Shown in pieces: positions 1 through 8,200 of a DNA stretch of 54,333 nucleotides. The stretch is from the NCBI GenBank assembly GCA_031373785.1, contig JANMNE010000072.1, positions 1 to 54,333 of the forward strand, given 5' to 3'. Every line of letters starts with the position of its first letter. The first letter of the stretch is position 1. Below the pieces are notes generated by a model. It was given only the letters and a program-made list of their open reading frames with translations. It had not been told where the DNA came from and did not search any database. Made by a program: the position numbers and the translations under genes. The DNA comes from JAENVT01 sp031373785 (lineage in GTDB: Bacteria > Actinomycetota > Acidimicrobiia > Acidimicrobiales > Ilumatobacteraceae).

Positions 1-69
1 TCGGCCCGGGCGATGATCCGGCAACTGCAGATCATCACCGACGTGACGATCGAGCTGCCTCGTCGCTAG
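1..69 (+). CDS. C-terminal end of an unidentified protein (partial)
   Basis: The first 69 bases read as 22 codons in frame 1 and a TAG stop (tail ...MIRQLQIITDVTIELPRR). The start lies outside the window. The frame has the same codon bias as its neighbours. The tail is too short to name a family. It converges on the minus-strand esterase, whose stop overlaps this stop by a few bases. Confidence 0.4.
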   Translation, partial: SARAMIRQLQIITDVTIELPRR

Positions 70-995
70 GGGTGCAACGCAGCGTGCAGGTGCGCGCTGA
101 CGTCGGCGACGAGTTGGCGGCCACCGTCGAGCACGCCAGTCAGGTTGGCGGCGGCGTGGATCAGGCCGTCGTAGCGCTTGCTGGCGACGTGAACGCCGTT
201 GGCTCGCAGGGCGTCGGCATAGGCCTCGCCCTCGTCGCGCAGCGGGTCGTACTCGCAGGTGGCGATGAAGCACGGCGGAAGGTTCGCCAGGTTCTCGTTC
301 AGCAAGGGTGACGCCAACACATCGGAGCGCTCGGCCTCGGTGAGGTAATGGCTCATGTACCACTCCATGTGGTCGGTCTCGAGGAAGTAGCCGGTTGCGT
401 TCTCGTCGAGTGAGCCGCCCTCGGTAGTCATGTTGACTGCGGGGTAGATCAGGGCGGCGTAGCTGATCGCAGGTCCACCGTGGTCGCGCGCGATTTGCGA
501 CACGACGGCGCTGAGGTTGCCGCCGGCGCTGTCACCGCAGACCGCAAGTCGACTGGCATCGGCGCCCAGCGACGACGCGTTCTCGGCAACCCACCTCGTG
601 GCTGCGAAGCAGTCGTGCACGGCAGTGGGGAAGCGATGCTCGGGACCCATGCGATAGTCGACCGACACCACGACGGCATCGGCATCACGGCAGATCGATC
701 GAGCGATGTTGTCGTGGGTGTCGAGGTTGCAGATCACCCATCCGCCCCCATGGAAGAAGACCACGACGGGATGCGGGCCCTCGCTTTCGGGCGCGTACAC
801 ACGCGCCCCGATCGCGGCGCCGTCCACTGGGATGGAGATGTCTCGAACCGAGCCGACGGCGATCGGGTCTCCCGCCAATGGCAGGATCAGCTCCGCCTGC
901 TTTCGCGCCTCCGATGGCGAGAGCGTCGGGAGCTTCGGCGCCCCGACCAGTGCGAGTTGCTGCAGCAGCGTGGCGACCTGTGGATCAAGCGGCAT
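66..995 (-). CDS. Alpha/beta hydrolase, HSL-type esterase/lipase
   Basis: This 309-residue protein is probably a cytoplasmic carboxylesterase acting on short acyl or aryl esters. It has the hormone-sensitive-lipase layout: an oxyanion-hole HGGGW motif near residue 80, the nucleophile elbow GDSAGG about 75 residues later, then an Asp (EYDPLRDEG) and a His (GLIHAA) completing the triad. The length is normal for the family and there is no signal peptide. It is the last gene of a minus-strand run, 27 bp after the nucleoside hydrolase stop, so the two are probably cotranscribed. The family call is firm; the substrate is unknown. Confidence 0.9.
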   Translation of the reverse strand: MPLDPQVATLLQQLALVGAPKLPTLSPSEARKQAELILPLAGDPIAVGSVRDISIPVDGAAIGARVYAPESEGPHPVVVFFHGGGWVICNLDTHDNIARSICRDADAVVVSVDYRMGPEHRFPTAVHDCFAATRWVAENASSLGADASRLAVCGDSAGGNLSAVVSQIARDHGGPAISYAALIYPAVNMTTEGGSLDENATGYFLETDHMEWYMSHYLTEAERSDVLASPLLNENLANLPPCFIATCEYDPLRDEGEAYADALRANGVHVASKRYDGLIHAAANLTGVLDGGRQLVADVSAHLHAALHP

Positions 996-1022
996 GGTTC
1001 GCCTTCCGTGGGCGGTCGATCG

Positions 1023-1982
1023 TCATCGTGCCAGTCGCTCCAATTCAAGTTCGACGACCGCTCGGCTGTCGACCCCGGTGAGGATCCGCACGGCCCGCCG
1101 CCCGTTCCACGCCGTTTCGTGATCGCTGACATGGACGGCCGTCTGGGTCTTGCCGCGGCACACGCTGTCGCCGGTGTCGACCCGAACGGGGAACTCGACC
1201 CACGTGTACAACTGCGGTGCGAGCAGGTAGCTGATGGTGCTCGAATCGTGCACGCAGATGCCGTCGAGGCCCAGTCGCTGCCGATAGAACGCGTGGTAGA
1301 ACGGCACGATCGCGCCCAGGTGGCGGGCACGTGGGTTGTCGAAGTGGGCGATCTTGGCGAGGTCGGCCGCGGTCATGATCGTCTGCTCGGTCACGTCGAG
1401 CCCGGCCATCGTGATCGGGCAGTCGATACCGAAGGCGATGTCTGCGGCCTCGGGATCGTTGAGGATGTTGGCCTCCGCCGCTGGACTTGCGTTGCCCCCA
1501 ACGAAGGCATTGCCACCCATCAGCACGATGCCCGCCAGGTGCCGGCCGAGGGACGGCTCGAGTTGGAGGGCGAGGGCGATGTTGGTCAGCGGCCCGAGCG
1601 CGACGAGGGTGACCTCACCCGGCGCGTCGAGCACGGATCTGACGATGAAGTGCGCGGCGTCGATCGGTAGCGGTGCCGTGGTGGGTGGCGGCAGGAAGAC
1701 ATCGCCCTGCCCGTCGGATCCGTGCACGAAGGCAACTGGTCCGCGGTACGGCATGGCCAACGGGCTCTCGGCGCCCGCCGCCACCGGGATCTCGGTTCGA
1801 TCGGCGATCTCCAGCAACTTCAGCGCGTTCGTCGTGCACACCGAGGCGTGCGCGTTGCCGAACACGGTCGTCAGCCCGATCACCTCGAGCTCCGGCGACT
1901 CCAGCGCGTAGAAGATGGCCATGGCGTCGTCGATGCCGGGGTCGCAATCGATCAGGACCTTCCGTGGTGCTGAACCACTCAT
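1023..1982 (-). CDS. Inosine-uridine preferring nucleoside hydrolase
   Basis: This is a 319-residue member of the IunH/RihA family, which cleaves ribonucleosides to base and ribose for nucleoside salvage. The N-terminal calcium/ribose-binding signature is present (VLIDCDPGIDDAMA near residue 10), followed by GLTTVFGN and a late ...CVHDSSTISYLL segment, as in the family. The longer open frame upstream is out-of-frame coding for the next gene, so I start at the ATG of MSGSAPRKV. That start lies 10 bp after the MetE-like stop, which fits an operon. The exact nucleoside preference cannot be read from the sequence. Confidence 0.9.
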   Translation of the reverse strand: MSGSAPRKVLIDCDPGIDDAMAIFYALESPELEVIGLTTVFGNAHASVCTTNALKLLEIADRTEIPVAAGAESPLAMPYRGPVAFVHGSDGQGDVFLPPPTTAPLPIDAAHFIVRSVLDAPGEVTLVALGPLTNIALALQLEPSLGRHLAGIVLMGGNAFVGGNASPAAEANILNDPEAADIAFGIDCPITMAGLDVTEQTIMTAADLAKIAHFDNPRARHLGAIVPFYHAFYRQRLGLDGICVHDSSTISYLLAPQLYTWVEFPVRVDTGDSVCRGKTQTAVHVSDHETAWNGRRAVRILTGVDSRAVVELELERLAR

Positions 1983-1992
1983 GATGCGTGGC

Positions 1993-3057
1993 TCACAACG
2001 TCTCGCGGACCTGGCGCACGCCGGCGACGAGGTTGGTGATCTTCTGGCGGGCCAGCGTGCGATGCACGTACCGCAACCCGCAGTCGGTGGTGAGGAACAA
2101 CTTGTCGGCAGGTACGTGGTCGAGGCACTTGCGGACCCGTTCGGCGACATCGTCGGGCGTCTCGCAGTAGTGAGTGCGAATGTCGATGATCCCCGCGCCG
2201 AGCTCGCGATCCGGTGCCCACTTCATCCACTGCTCGATCTCCGACATCTCTCGAGTGCCGTACTCCAGCACGAACTGATCGGCCTTGGCCTCCAGCAGGT
2301 CGGGGAAGTAGCGGGCATAGGTCTTCTTGGCGTACGGCAGCTTGCGGAACGAGCCGAAGCAGATGTGCAGGCTGAAGTGCACGCCGGTGACACCTTCGAT
2401 GCATGCGTTGAACAGTCGGGCGATGTCGGCCGGCGTGTGCGGGTCGTTGGCCGCGTAGCCGGGTGTCGCCGGCTCGTCGAGTTGGATCCACTTGCAGCCC
2501 GATGCGGCCAGTTGGCGGATCTCGTGGTTCAGCGCCGGTACGAACGCTTCGGCCAGGTGTGTGCGGTCGGTGTAGTGGTCGACGGGGCGGATGAACGTCG
2601 TCAATGCAAAGGGACCGGGCAGCGGGATCTTGATCGGCTTGGTCGTGCGCGCCGATGCATAGGCGAACTCCTCGACCGCGCCCATCCCGTTCGGCACGCC
2701 CACCGGCCCGGTGGTTTCCTGCACGTTGCGCATGTCGAGCGACATCGGCCCCATCTTGCGCGGTGCCCCGCCGTCGCGCAGCCCCGTCATTCGCGACGCG
2801 AACGCCCAGACGAAGCTGGCTCTGCGCATCTCGCCGTCGCTGATCACATCGAGGCCGGCCTCCTCCTGATCGAGGATTGCCCGGTCGACGGCGTCGTCGA
2901 AGGTTTCGGCGACGTCGACAGGCCCGAATCGATCGGCCTCCATCAGTTCTTTCGCTGCGTAGAACCACGACGGATGGGCGTAGCTGCCGACCACCGTTGT
3001 AGGAAGGAGGGGCAGACCATGGGGCACGTCAGGGAACGTAGCCGTCGCGTCACCCAC
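1993..3057 (-). CDS. MetE-like cobalamin-independent methionine synthase family protein
   Basis: At 354 residues this corresponds to only the catalytic C-terminal half of MetE (about 750 residues). It keeps the opening LPTTVVGSYAHP, the SDGEMRR segment, and zinc-site motifs resembling MetE: HICFG (His-x-Cys) and TTDCGL (second Cys). Short stand-alone members of this family transfer methyl groups to thiols, but not always from methyl-tetrahydrofolate to homocysteine, so methionine synthesis should not be assumed. It is the first gene of a probable operon with the nucleoside hydrolase and esterase. It is divergent from the membrane protein starting at 3094, leaving only 36 bp for two promoters. 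Confidence 0.8.
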   Translation of the reverse strand: MGDATATFPDVPHGLPLLPTTVVGSYAHPSWFYAAKELMEADRFGPVDVAETFDDAVDRAILDQEEAGLDVISDGEMRRASFVWAFASRMTGLRDGGAPRKMGPMSLDMRNVQETTGPVGVPNGMGAVEEFAYASARTTKPIKIPLPGPFALTTFIRPVDHYTDRTHLAEAFVPALNHEIRQLAASGCKWIQLDEPATPGYAANDPHTPADIARLFNACIEGVTGVHFSLHICFGSFRKLPYAKKTYARYFPDLLEAKADQFVLEYGTREMSEIEQWMKWAPDRELGAGIIDIRTHYCETPDDVAERVRKCLDHVPADKLFLTTDCGLRYVHRTLARQKITNLVAGVRQVRETL

Positions 3058-3093
3058 GAGTCGATCGCGGGCTTCGGTCTATGGTCGCGGCCC

Positions 3094-4725
3094 ATGGCTG
3101 AGCCCACATCCGAACGCACGTGGACAGGCGTGCGACGGGCGACAATCTCTGCGGTGCCGTGGACGGCGATGGTCGTGGCCAAGCTGTGGTTGGTCGGGGG
3201 TCAGCGGCTGACTGCCTACGGCTCGTTGACGATCGACGACCAGTGGTTCGTCGAGCGTGCGTCGTGGATCAGCGCGGGCAAGTGGTTGGGGCCATGGGAG
3301 GCGCACACCGTCATCAAGCAACCCGGTTACCCGCTGTTCATCGCCGCGATGCATGCCATTCGGCTGCCGTTGTTGCTCGCCCACCAACTGCTCTACGTGT
3401 TCGCGATCGCGGTGATGCTCGTGGCGGTTCGGCCGCTCATGCGCAGTCGGCGGCGCCGGTTGTGGGCGTTCGCACTGCTGCTGTTCAACCCGATGACGAT
3501 GAACACGCCGATCTCGGCGCGCGTCGACCGCTCGGGTGTGTATCCGGCACTGACGATCCTGCTGCTCGCCTGCCTGGTCGGGCTGGTGTCGACATGTGAT
3601 CGCCCACGTCGCTCCACGGTCGTGTGGGCGGTGTCGGCGGCGCTGTCGATCGGCGCGTTGTGGCTCGTGCGTGAGGAGTGGTTGCTGCTGCTGCCGGCCT
3701 TGTTGTGCGGTCTGGCCGTGGCGATCGCCCGACTCCTGCGTGCCCCGATCCCACTACTGCGTCGTCTGGTGTCGGCGTTCGGCGTCGCCTGCATCCCACT
3801 GACGATCGTGGTCGGCACGCTGTGGGTCGAGCATGTCAACCATTCGCACTATGGCGTATCGATCACCAACGTCGAACAGACGTCGATGTCGGCCGGGCTC
3901 GGGCCGATGTTCCGCGTCGACCCCGCCACGACGTTCGACCAGTTCCCCGTCACGGCCGAGACCCGCGAGCTGATGTACGCGGTCAGTCCCACGTTCGCCA
4001 GCCTTCGCAGCGAGATCGAGGGCGGGGGCGCGACGCCGTTCTCCAGCATCCGACCGGACGGCGTGCGCGATCTCGGTGGTCAGGTGTTCCAATGGGTCGT
4101 GCTCGACGCGATCGGCACCACCGGGCAGGCCACGACGGCCACGCAACTCGACGCGACGTTCCAGGCGATCGGCGACGAGATCAACGCCGCATGCGGTGAC
4201 GGGCGACTGCACTGCGGCCCGCCGCACAGCGGGATTGCACCGGCGTGGAAGTGGAGCCGGCTGCCTGGGTTGGTGGCCCGAACGTTCACCGGGCTCCGCC
4301 ACACGGTGGATCTCTCGGCGTTCAGCGCGCAGTCGCCTGATGGCAACGGCACCGCGGCCGACCGCGCCCTGTTCAGCCGGATGACCAGCGAGCCGCTGGC
4401 GCCCGGACCGAACGGCTTCTTCACCCGTCAACGCGTGCACCTGATCAGCGCGGTCCGTTGGCTCTACCGCTTGCTGGCCGTGGCGGCGATCGCGGTCGCA
4501 GTGACACGAGCGCGTCGGGCGGTGCGCGATCGACGGATGCCGTCGGCAGCGATGGTAACCGTGATCGGCGTGGGGCTGCTGTTGGTGGTGGTCCGGGTCG
4601 TCGGTCTGGCATACCTCGACCTCACGGCGTTTCCGGCATTCTCGCCGTCGTATCTCGCCTCGGCCTACGCCGCCGCGCTCGTCGTCGCCGTCGTGGTCGC
4701 GCTGGCCGAGGTCGACGACGTCTGA
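3094..4725 (+). CDS. Polytopic membrane protein, GT-C glycosyltransferase-like
   Basis: This is a 543-residue protein with about ten hydrophobic segments. After the first membrane segment comes an acidic pair (IDDQWF, Asp48-Asp49), then KQPGYPLFIAAMHA. This resembles the catalytic Asp loop and 'HPPGYP' region of GT-C lipid-linked sugar transferases. A large polar loop sits between roughly residues 250 and 430, followed by more membrane helices. I start at the ATG of MAEPTSERT because upstream residues are shadow coding. I do not recognise a named family, so glycosyl transfer is inference. A strong hairpin 58 bp downstream probably ends the transcript. Confidence 0.65.
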   Translation: MAEPTSERTWTGVRRATISAVPWTAMVVAKLWLVGGQRLTAYGSLTIDDQWFVERASWISAGKWLGPWEAHTVIKQPGYPLFIAAMHAIRLPLLLAHQLLYVFAIAVMLVAVRPLMRSRRRRLWAFALLLFNPMTMNTPISARVDRSGVYPALTILLLACLVGLVSTCDRPRRSTVVWAVSAALSIGALWLVREEWLLLLPALLCGLAVAIARLLRAPIPLLRRLVSAFGVACIPLTIVVGTLWVEHVNHSHYGVSITNVEQTSMSAGLGPMFRVDPATTFDQFPVTAETRELMYAVSPTFASLRSEIEGGGATPFSSIRPDGVRDLGGQVFQWVVLDAIGTTGQATTATQLDATFQAIGDEINAACGDGRLHCGPPHSGIAPAWKWSRLPGLVARTFTGLRHTVDLSAFSAQSPDGNGTAADRALFSRMTSEPLAPGPNGFFTRQRVHLISAVRWLYRLLAVAAIAVAVTRARRAVRDRRMPSAAMVTVIGVGLLLVVVRVVGLAYLDLTAFPAFSPSYLASAYAAALVVAVVVALAEVDDV

Positions 4726-4783
4726 CCCGGGCGTGGCACACGTCGCTCGAGTTCTGCCGCACGGCGCTTGGTAGCGACGAACT

Positions 4784-4823
4784 GGGCAGCCCCTTTTCGC
4801 TACGTAGCGTTCCGGGGCTGCCC
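4784..4823. terminator. Strong nested hairpin, likely terminator
   Basis: GGGCAGCCCC (4784-4793) pairs perfectly with GGGGCTGCCC (4814-4823). A second perfect palindrome, CGCTACGTAGCG (4798-4809), sits in the loop. It lies 58 bp after the membrane-protein stop, in the 268-bp gap before phoD, where I see nothing else. There is no U-tract, as is usual in such high-GC genomes. A regulatory protein site is the alternative. Confidence 0.55.
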
Positions 4824-4993
4824 GATTCGACCGATCGCATCGATGCCGGTACCGCGAGGTGGCCGCCCGCCCTCAGATTCTCCACGACGAATGACGGTTG
4901 CGGTTCCGCGCTCCGCCACGCTGACACCACGCGTCGGCTCGCGGGACGATCCACAGATGTGCCAGTAGCGGCGACATCGTGCAGACTGCCGGA

Positions 4994-6631
4994 ATGGGAC
5001 CGATCTCTCGCCGCATGTTCTTGGCCACGGGTGCGGCGATCGTGGTGGCGGCGTGCAGCGACAGCGATGGCAGCAGTCAGGAGTCGGCGCCGTCCAGCAC
5101 CGTGCCGGCCACGACCTCCACGCCGACGACCGAAGTTGCAACGACCACCGAGGCGACCGCGACGACATCGACGTTGCCGGCGGTCGAGTTGTCCGCAGAT
5201 CCGTTCACGCTCGGCGTCGCATCCGGTGACCCCGACGCCGCGAGTGTCGTGTTGTGGACACGCCTCGCGCCCGACCCTCTGAACAGCGGCGGTATGCCCG
5301 GCGACGACGTGCCGGTGACGTGGGAGATCAGCGACTCGGCCGACTTCACCACGGTCGCGTCGACCGGTGTCGAGACGGCCGTCGCGGCACGAGCCCACAG
5401 CGTGCACGCCGTCGTGCCGCTCGAACGGGGCACGTGGTTCTACCGCTTCCGGGTCGGGCAGTACACCAGCCCGGTGGGCACGACCCGGCCCGCCCCGGGC
5501 TCGAGTGTCGACCTCACCGAGGTCACATTTGCTGTGGCGAGCTGCCAGGACTACGCCAACGGCCAATATGCCGCACACCGCGACCTTGCCGAGCACAATC
5601 CCGAGTTCGTCGTCTGGCTCGGCGACTACATCTACGAGGACCCCGGCGTCGCCAGCGACGCCGACCTCACCGCACGCGTGCACGTCGGGCCGGAGCCCAC
5701 CACGCTCACCGACTACCGCAACCGGTATGCGCGCTACAAGACCGACGCCCACCTCCAAGCTGCGCACTCCGTTGCCCCGTGGTTCGTGATCTGGGACGAC
5801 CACGAAGTGGAGAACAACTACGCCGGGCTCACGCCCGAGGCTGCGGCCGATGCACCGACCTTCCCGGCTCGCCGCTTCGCCGCCTACCAGGCCTGGTGGG
5901 AGCATCAGCCGGTGCGCCTCGACCCGCCGGTCGCCGTCGACCAGGAGTACCGCATCTACCGCGACGTGAATTGGGGCAAGCTGATCGGGCTGGCGCTGCT
6001 CGACGGTCGTCAGTACCGCACCGATCAGGCGTGCGGCGATGTGTCGCTGAGCATCGAGCCGCCGTGCCCGGAGACGACGGATCCGGCGCGCACCATGCTC
6101 GGCGATGCGCAGGAGGCATGGCTCTACGATCAGCTCGACAACTCCACGTCGGTATGGAATGTGATCGGCAACCAGGTGGTGTTCGCCGACGCCACGTTCA
6201 ATGGGGCAGTCCTGAACTACGACATGTGGGACGGGTACCCGTTGCAACGCCAGAGGATCCTGCAGCATCTGGCCGACGCGGCGGTCCCCAACGTCGTGGT
6301 GGTGACCGGCGACATTCACCTCGCCGCCGTCGCACAGTTGCGTGCCGGCGACCGCGGCCTGGGCACTCCCGTCGGCGTCGAGTTCGTCACGACATCGATC
6401 AGCTCCGAGGGTCTGATCGGGACCGAGCTCACCGACGTCTTGAAGACCTTCCCCGATCTGGTCGACGCCGAACTGGCCCACCGCGGGTACGCATTGCACA
6501 CGGTGACGCCAGAACGCTGGACCGCCGAGTACCGCATCGTCACCGACGTGTCGAAGGCCGACAGCGAAGTCACCTCGTTCAGCACCTACGTCGTCGAGAG
6601 CGGCACCAACACGGTGACCAAGTCGGCCTGA
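4994..6631 (+). CDS. phoD: Alkaline phosphatase D (PhoD-like), exported lipoprotein
   Basis: This is a 545-residue PhoD-family phosphodiesterase/phosphomonoesterase. The start at MGPISRRMFLATG gives a twin-arginine signal (SRRMFL) followed by a lipobox (VVAAC, Cys near 20) and a Ser/Thr-rich linker, so it should be Tat-exported and lipid-anchored. The family core is clear: DPFTLGVASGDP, LWTRLAP, VASCQDYANGQYAAH, WLGDYIYED, WDDHEVENNY, VVTGDIHLAA, and VEFVTTSISSEG near the C-terminus. An in-frame GTG at 4979 is an alternative start. It would release phosphate for the Pst transporter at 23-27 kb, although I see no PHO box in front of it. Confidence 0.92.
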   Translation: MGPISRRMFLATGAAIVVAACSDSDGSSQESAPSSTVPATTSTPTTEVATTTEATATTSTLPAVELSADPFTLGVASGDPDAASVVLWTRLAPDPLNSGGMPGDDVPVTWEISDSADFTTVASTGVETAVAARAHSVHAVVPLERGTWFYRFRVGQYTSPVGTTRPAPGSSVDLTEVTFAVASCQDYANGQYAAHRDLAEHNPEFVVWLGDYIYEDPGVASDADLTARVHVGPEPTTLTDYRNRYARYKTDAHLQAAHSVAPWFVIWDDHEVENNYAGLTPEAAADAPTFPARRFAAYQAWWEHQPVRLDPPVAVDQEYRIYRDVNWGKLIGLALLDGRQYRTDQACGDVSLSIEPPCPETTDPARTMLGDAQEAWLYDQLDNSTSVWNVIGNQVVFADATFNGAVLNYDMWDGYPLQRQRILQHLADAAVPNVVVVTGDIHLAAVAQLRAGDRGLGTPVGVEFVTTSISSEGLIGTELTDVLKTFPDLVDAELAHRGYALHTVTPERWTAEYRIVTDVSKADSEVTSFSTYVVESGTNTVTKSA

Positions 6632-6637
6632 CGAGTG

Positions 6638-7786
6638 CTAGTGGCCTTCCAGCGCGCCGAGACCGGCGAGGCGTCGTCGGTCCAACGCCGCCGCGTCGAG
6701 GCCTCGATCGATCAACTCCTTGGGTAGGCGACCCGAGCGCACCAGTGACGCACCGGCCCGAGCGAGCGCGGGGGAGATCTGGATGCCATAGCCGCCTTGG
6801 CCGACGAACCAGAAGAAGCCGTCGACCTCGTCATCGAACCCGGCGACGGGTGAACGGTCGGCGACGAAGTTGCGCAGGCCGGCCCACGAGGACCGCACAT
6901 GGCGGATGTCGAGCGTGGTCGCGGCGTTGATCACATCGATGGCCTTGGCGATGTCGACCTCATCGGGTCGTGCATCGCACGGCTCGGACGGCACCTCGTC
7001 GGCTGGGGAGCACAGGATCTGTGGGCCCTCCGGCTTCAGATAGAAGGTGCCGGCGACATCGGCGACCAACGGGATCGAGTGCGAGTCGATGTCGGCCGGC
7101 GGGCCGATCGTGAACACCGTGCGTCGCAGCGGGTGAATGCCGACCGGCCGGGCCCTGGCGAGTCCACCGACAATGTCGCACCACGATCCCGATGCATTGA
7201 CCACCACCGTTGCCTCGTACTCGTCGCCGGCGCGATCGGTGACGCGCCATCGGCCGCCGACACGCTGCATGCCGACGACGCCCGCCGACGTGTGGATCTC
7301 GCCACCGCGGGCCTGCAGCACACCCGCGTATCCGCCGTGCAGCGCGGCCACGTCGATCTCGCTCGCTCCGGGCTCGAGCAAGCCGGCCGCAACCCAGTCG
7401 GGACGGATCACGTGCGTGGCATCGACCACCTCACTGGCGGTCAGCACCCGCATGTCGGGAACGAACTCGATCACCGCGTCGCGCATCGCGTGCAGGTCCT
7501 CGACGTCTCCGTGCGGGGCCACCCAGATCAGCGGGAGTGGCTTCAACAGCGGCCGACCGAACCCGTCGGGTGGATCCTCCATGAACGCCCGGCCGGCCGT
7601 CGTCAACAGCCGGATCGTTCGACCGCCATAGCTCTCGAGGAACGTGGCGACGGAGCGTCCGGTGGTGTGGAAGGCGAGCGTGGCCTCCATCTCGAGTAGT
7701 CCGACGGAGTGATCCGTGGCCAACTCGTACCCGATCGACACCCCGGCGATCCCGCCCCCGATGACCAGAACGTCATACGACTTCAC
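6638..7786 (-). CDS. FAD-dependent oxidoreductase, DadA/glycine-oxidase-like
   Basis: This 382-residue DAO-family flavoprotein opens with a Rossmann dinucleotide motif (YDVLVIGGGIAGVSIGYELA) directly after the chosen GTG start. It ends with the family's second FAD contact (GFFWFVGQGGYGIQISPALA). ATTVVN-type strands and WAGLRNFVADRSPVAG are also typical. Such enzymes oxidise secondary amines or D-amino acids with O2 or a quinone; the substrate is not predictable here. Residues upstream of the GTG look like shadow coding. It converges on phoD with a 6-bp gap and is divergent from the small helix-turn-helix-like gene at 7899. Confidence 0.85.
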   Translation of the reverse strand: MKSYDVLVIGGGIAGVSIGYELATDHSVGLLEMEATLAFHTTGRSVATFLESYGGRTIRLLTTAGRAFMEDPPDGFGRPLLKPLPLIWVAPHGDVEDLHAMRDAVIEFVPDMRVLTASEVVDATHVIRPDWVAAGLLEPGASEIDVAALHGGYAGVLQARGGEIHTSAGVVGMQRVGGRWRVTDRAGDEYEATVVVNASGSWCDIVGGLARARPVGIHPLRRTVFTIGPPADIDSHSIPLVADVAGTFYLKPEGPQILCSPADEVPSEPCDARPDEVDIAKAIDVINAATTLDIRHVRSSWAGLRNFVADRSPVAGFDDEVDGFFWFVGQGGYGIQISPALARAGASLVRSGRLPKELIDRGLDAAALDRRRLAGLGALEGH

Positions 7787-7898
7787 CTGCGCAGCTTGCC
7801 ACTCCGCGGCGATCGAGCCATTCACCGGTAGGCTCGGCCCTTCAGGTTCTTCTCGCTTCGGCGTAGCCGCTTCAGGCTCGGGACTGCGAGGGGGGATT

Positions 7899-8195
7899 GT
7901 GTTGGACAGCTCGATGCCGGATGACCAAGTGTCTGATGATCGACAGATGGTGCAACTGCTGGCAGTCGTACTGGGTGGCGACGACTCCGGTGCGCCGGTC
8001 GACAACGCCATCATCGCCAAGAAACTGGGTTGGAAGTTGGAGGCCGTCGCCAGCTGCCTCAACGAAGCCAAGGAACGCTCGCTGGTCTGGGGTCAGCGCA
8101 GCGGCGACAAGCCGGCGCCGTGGTTCAAGGAGCTGGAGATCACCGTGCAGGGCCGGCGTCTCTTGCGCTCACACAGCGGCGCCAAGAAGAAGTAG
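7899..8195 (+). CDS. Small protein with winged-helix-like C-terminal part
   Basis: This protein of about 98 residues has the segment NAIIAKKLGWKLEAVASCLN EAKERSLVWG, which resembles a short winged-helix (two helices, a turn and a wing), and a basic tail (GAKKK). A GAGGGGGG ribosome site at 7889-7895 fits a start at GTG 7899 or TTG 7902 better than ATG 7914. It lies between a divergent oxidoreductase and a convergent sulfatase with only 5 bp to the latter. A DNA-binding role is possible but unproven, and I know no named family for it. Confidence 0.6.
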   Translation: MLDSSMPDDQVSDDRQMVQLLAVVLGGDDSGAPVDNAIIAKKLGWKLEAVASCLNEAKERSLVWGQRSGDKPAPWFKELEITVQGRRLLRSHSGAKKK

Positions 8196-8200
8196 CCCAG

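Noticed and set aside
480..1670. Long plus-strand open frame opposite the esterase and nucleoside hydrolase
   Set aside because: It is antisense to two clear enzymes, is Arg/Gly/Asp-rich as expected of a high-GC shadow frame, and matches no family.
4622..6499. 625-residue minus-strand frame opposite phoD
   Set aside because: A mirror of PhoD codons with no motif; long antisense frames are expected at this GC content.
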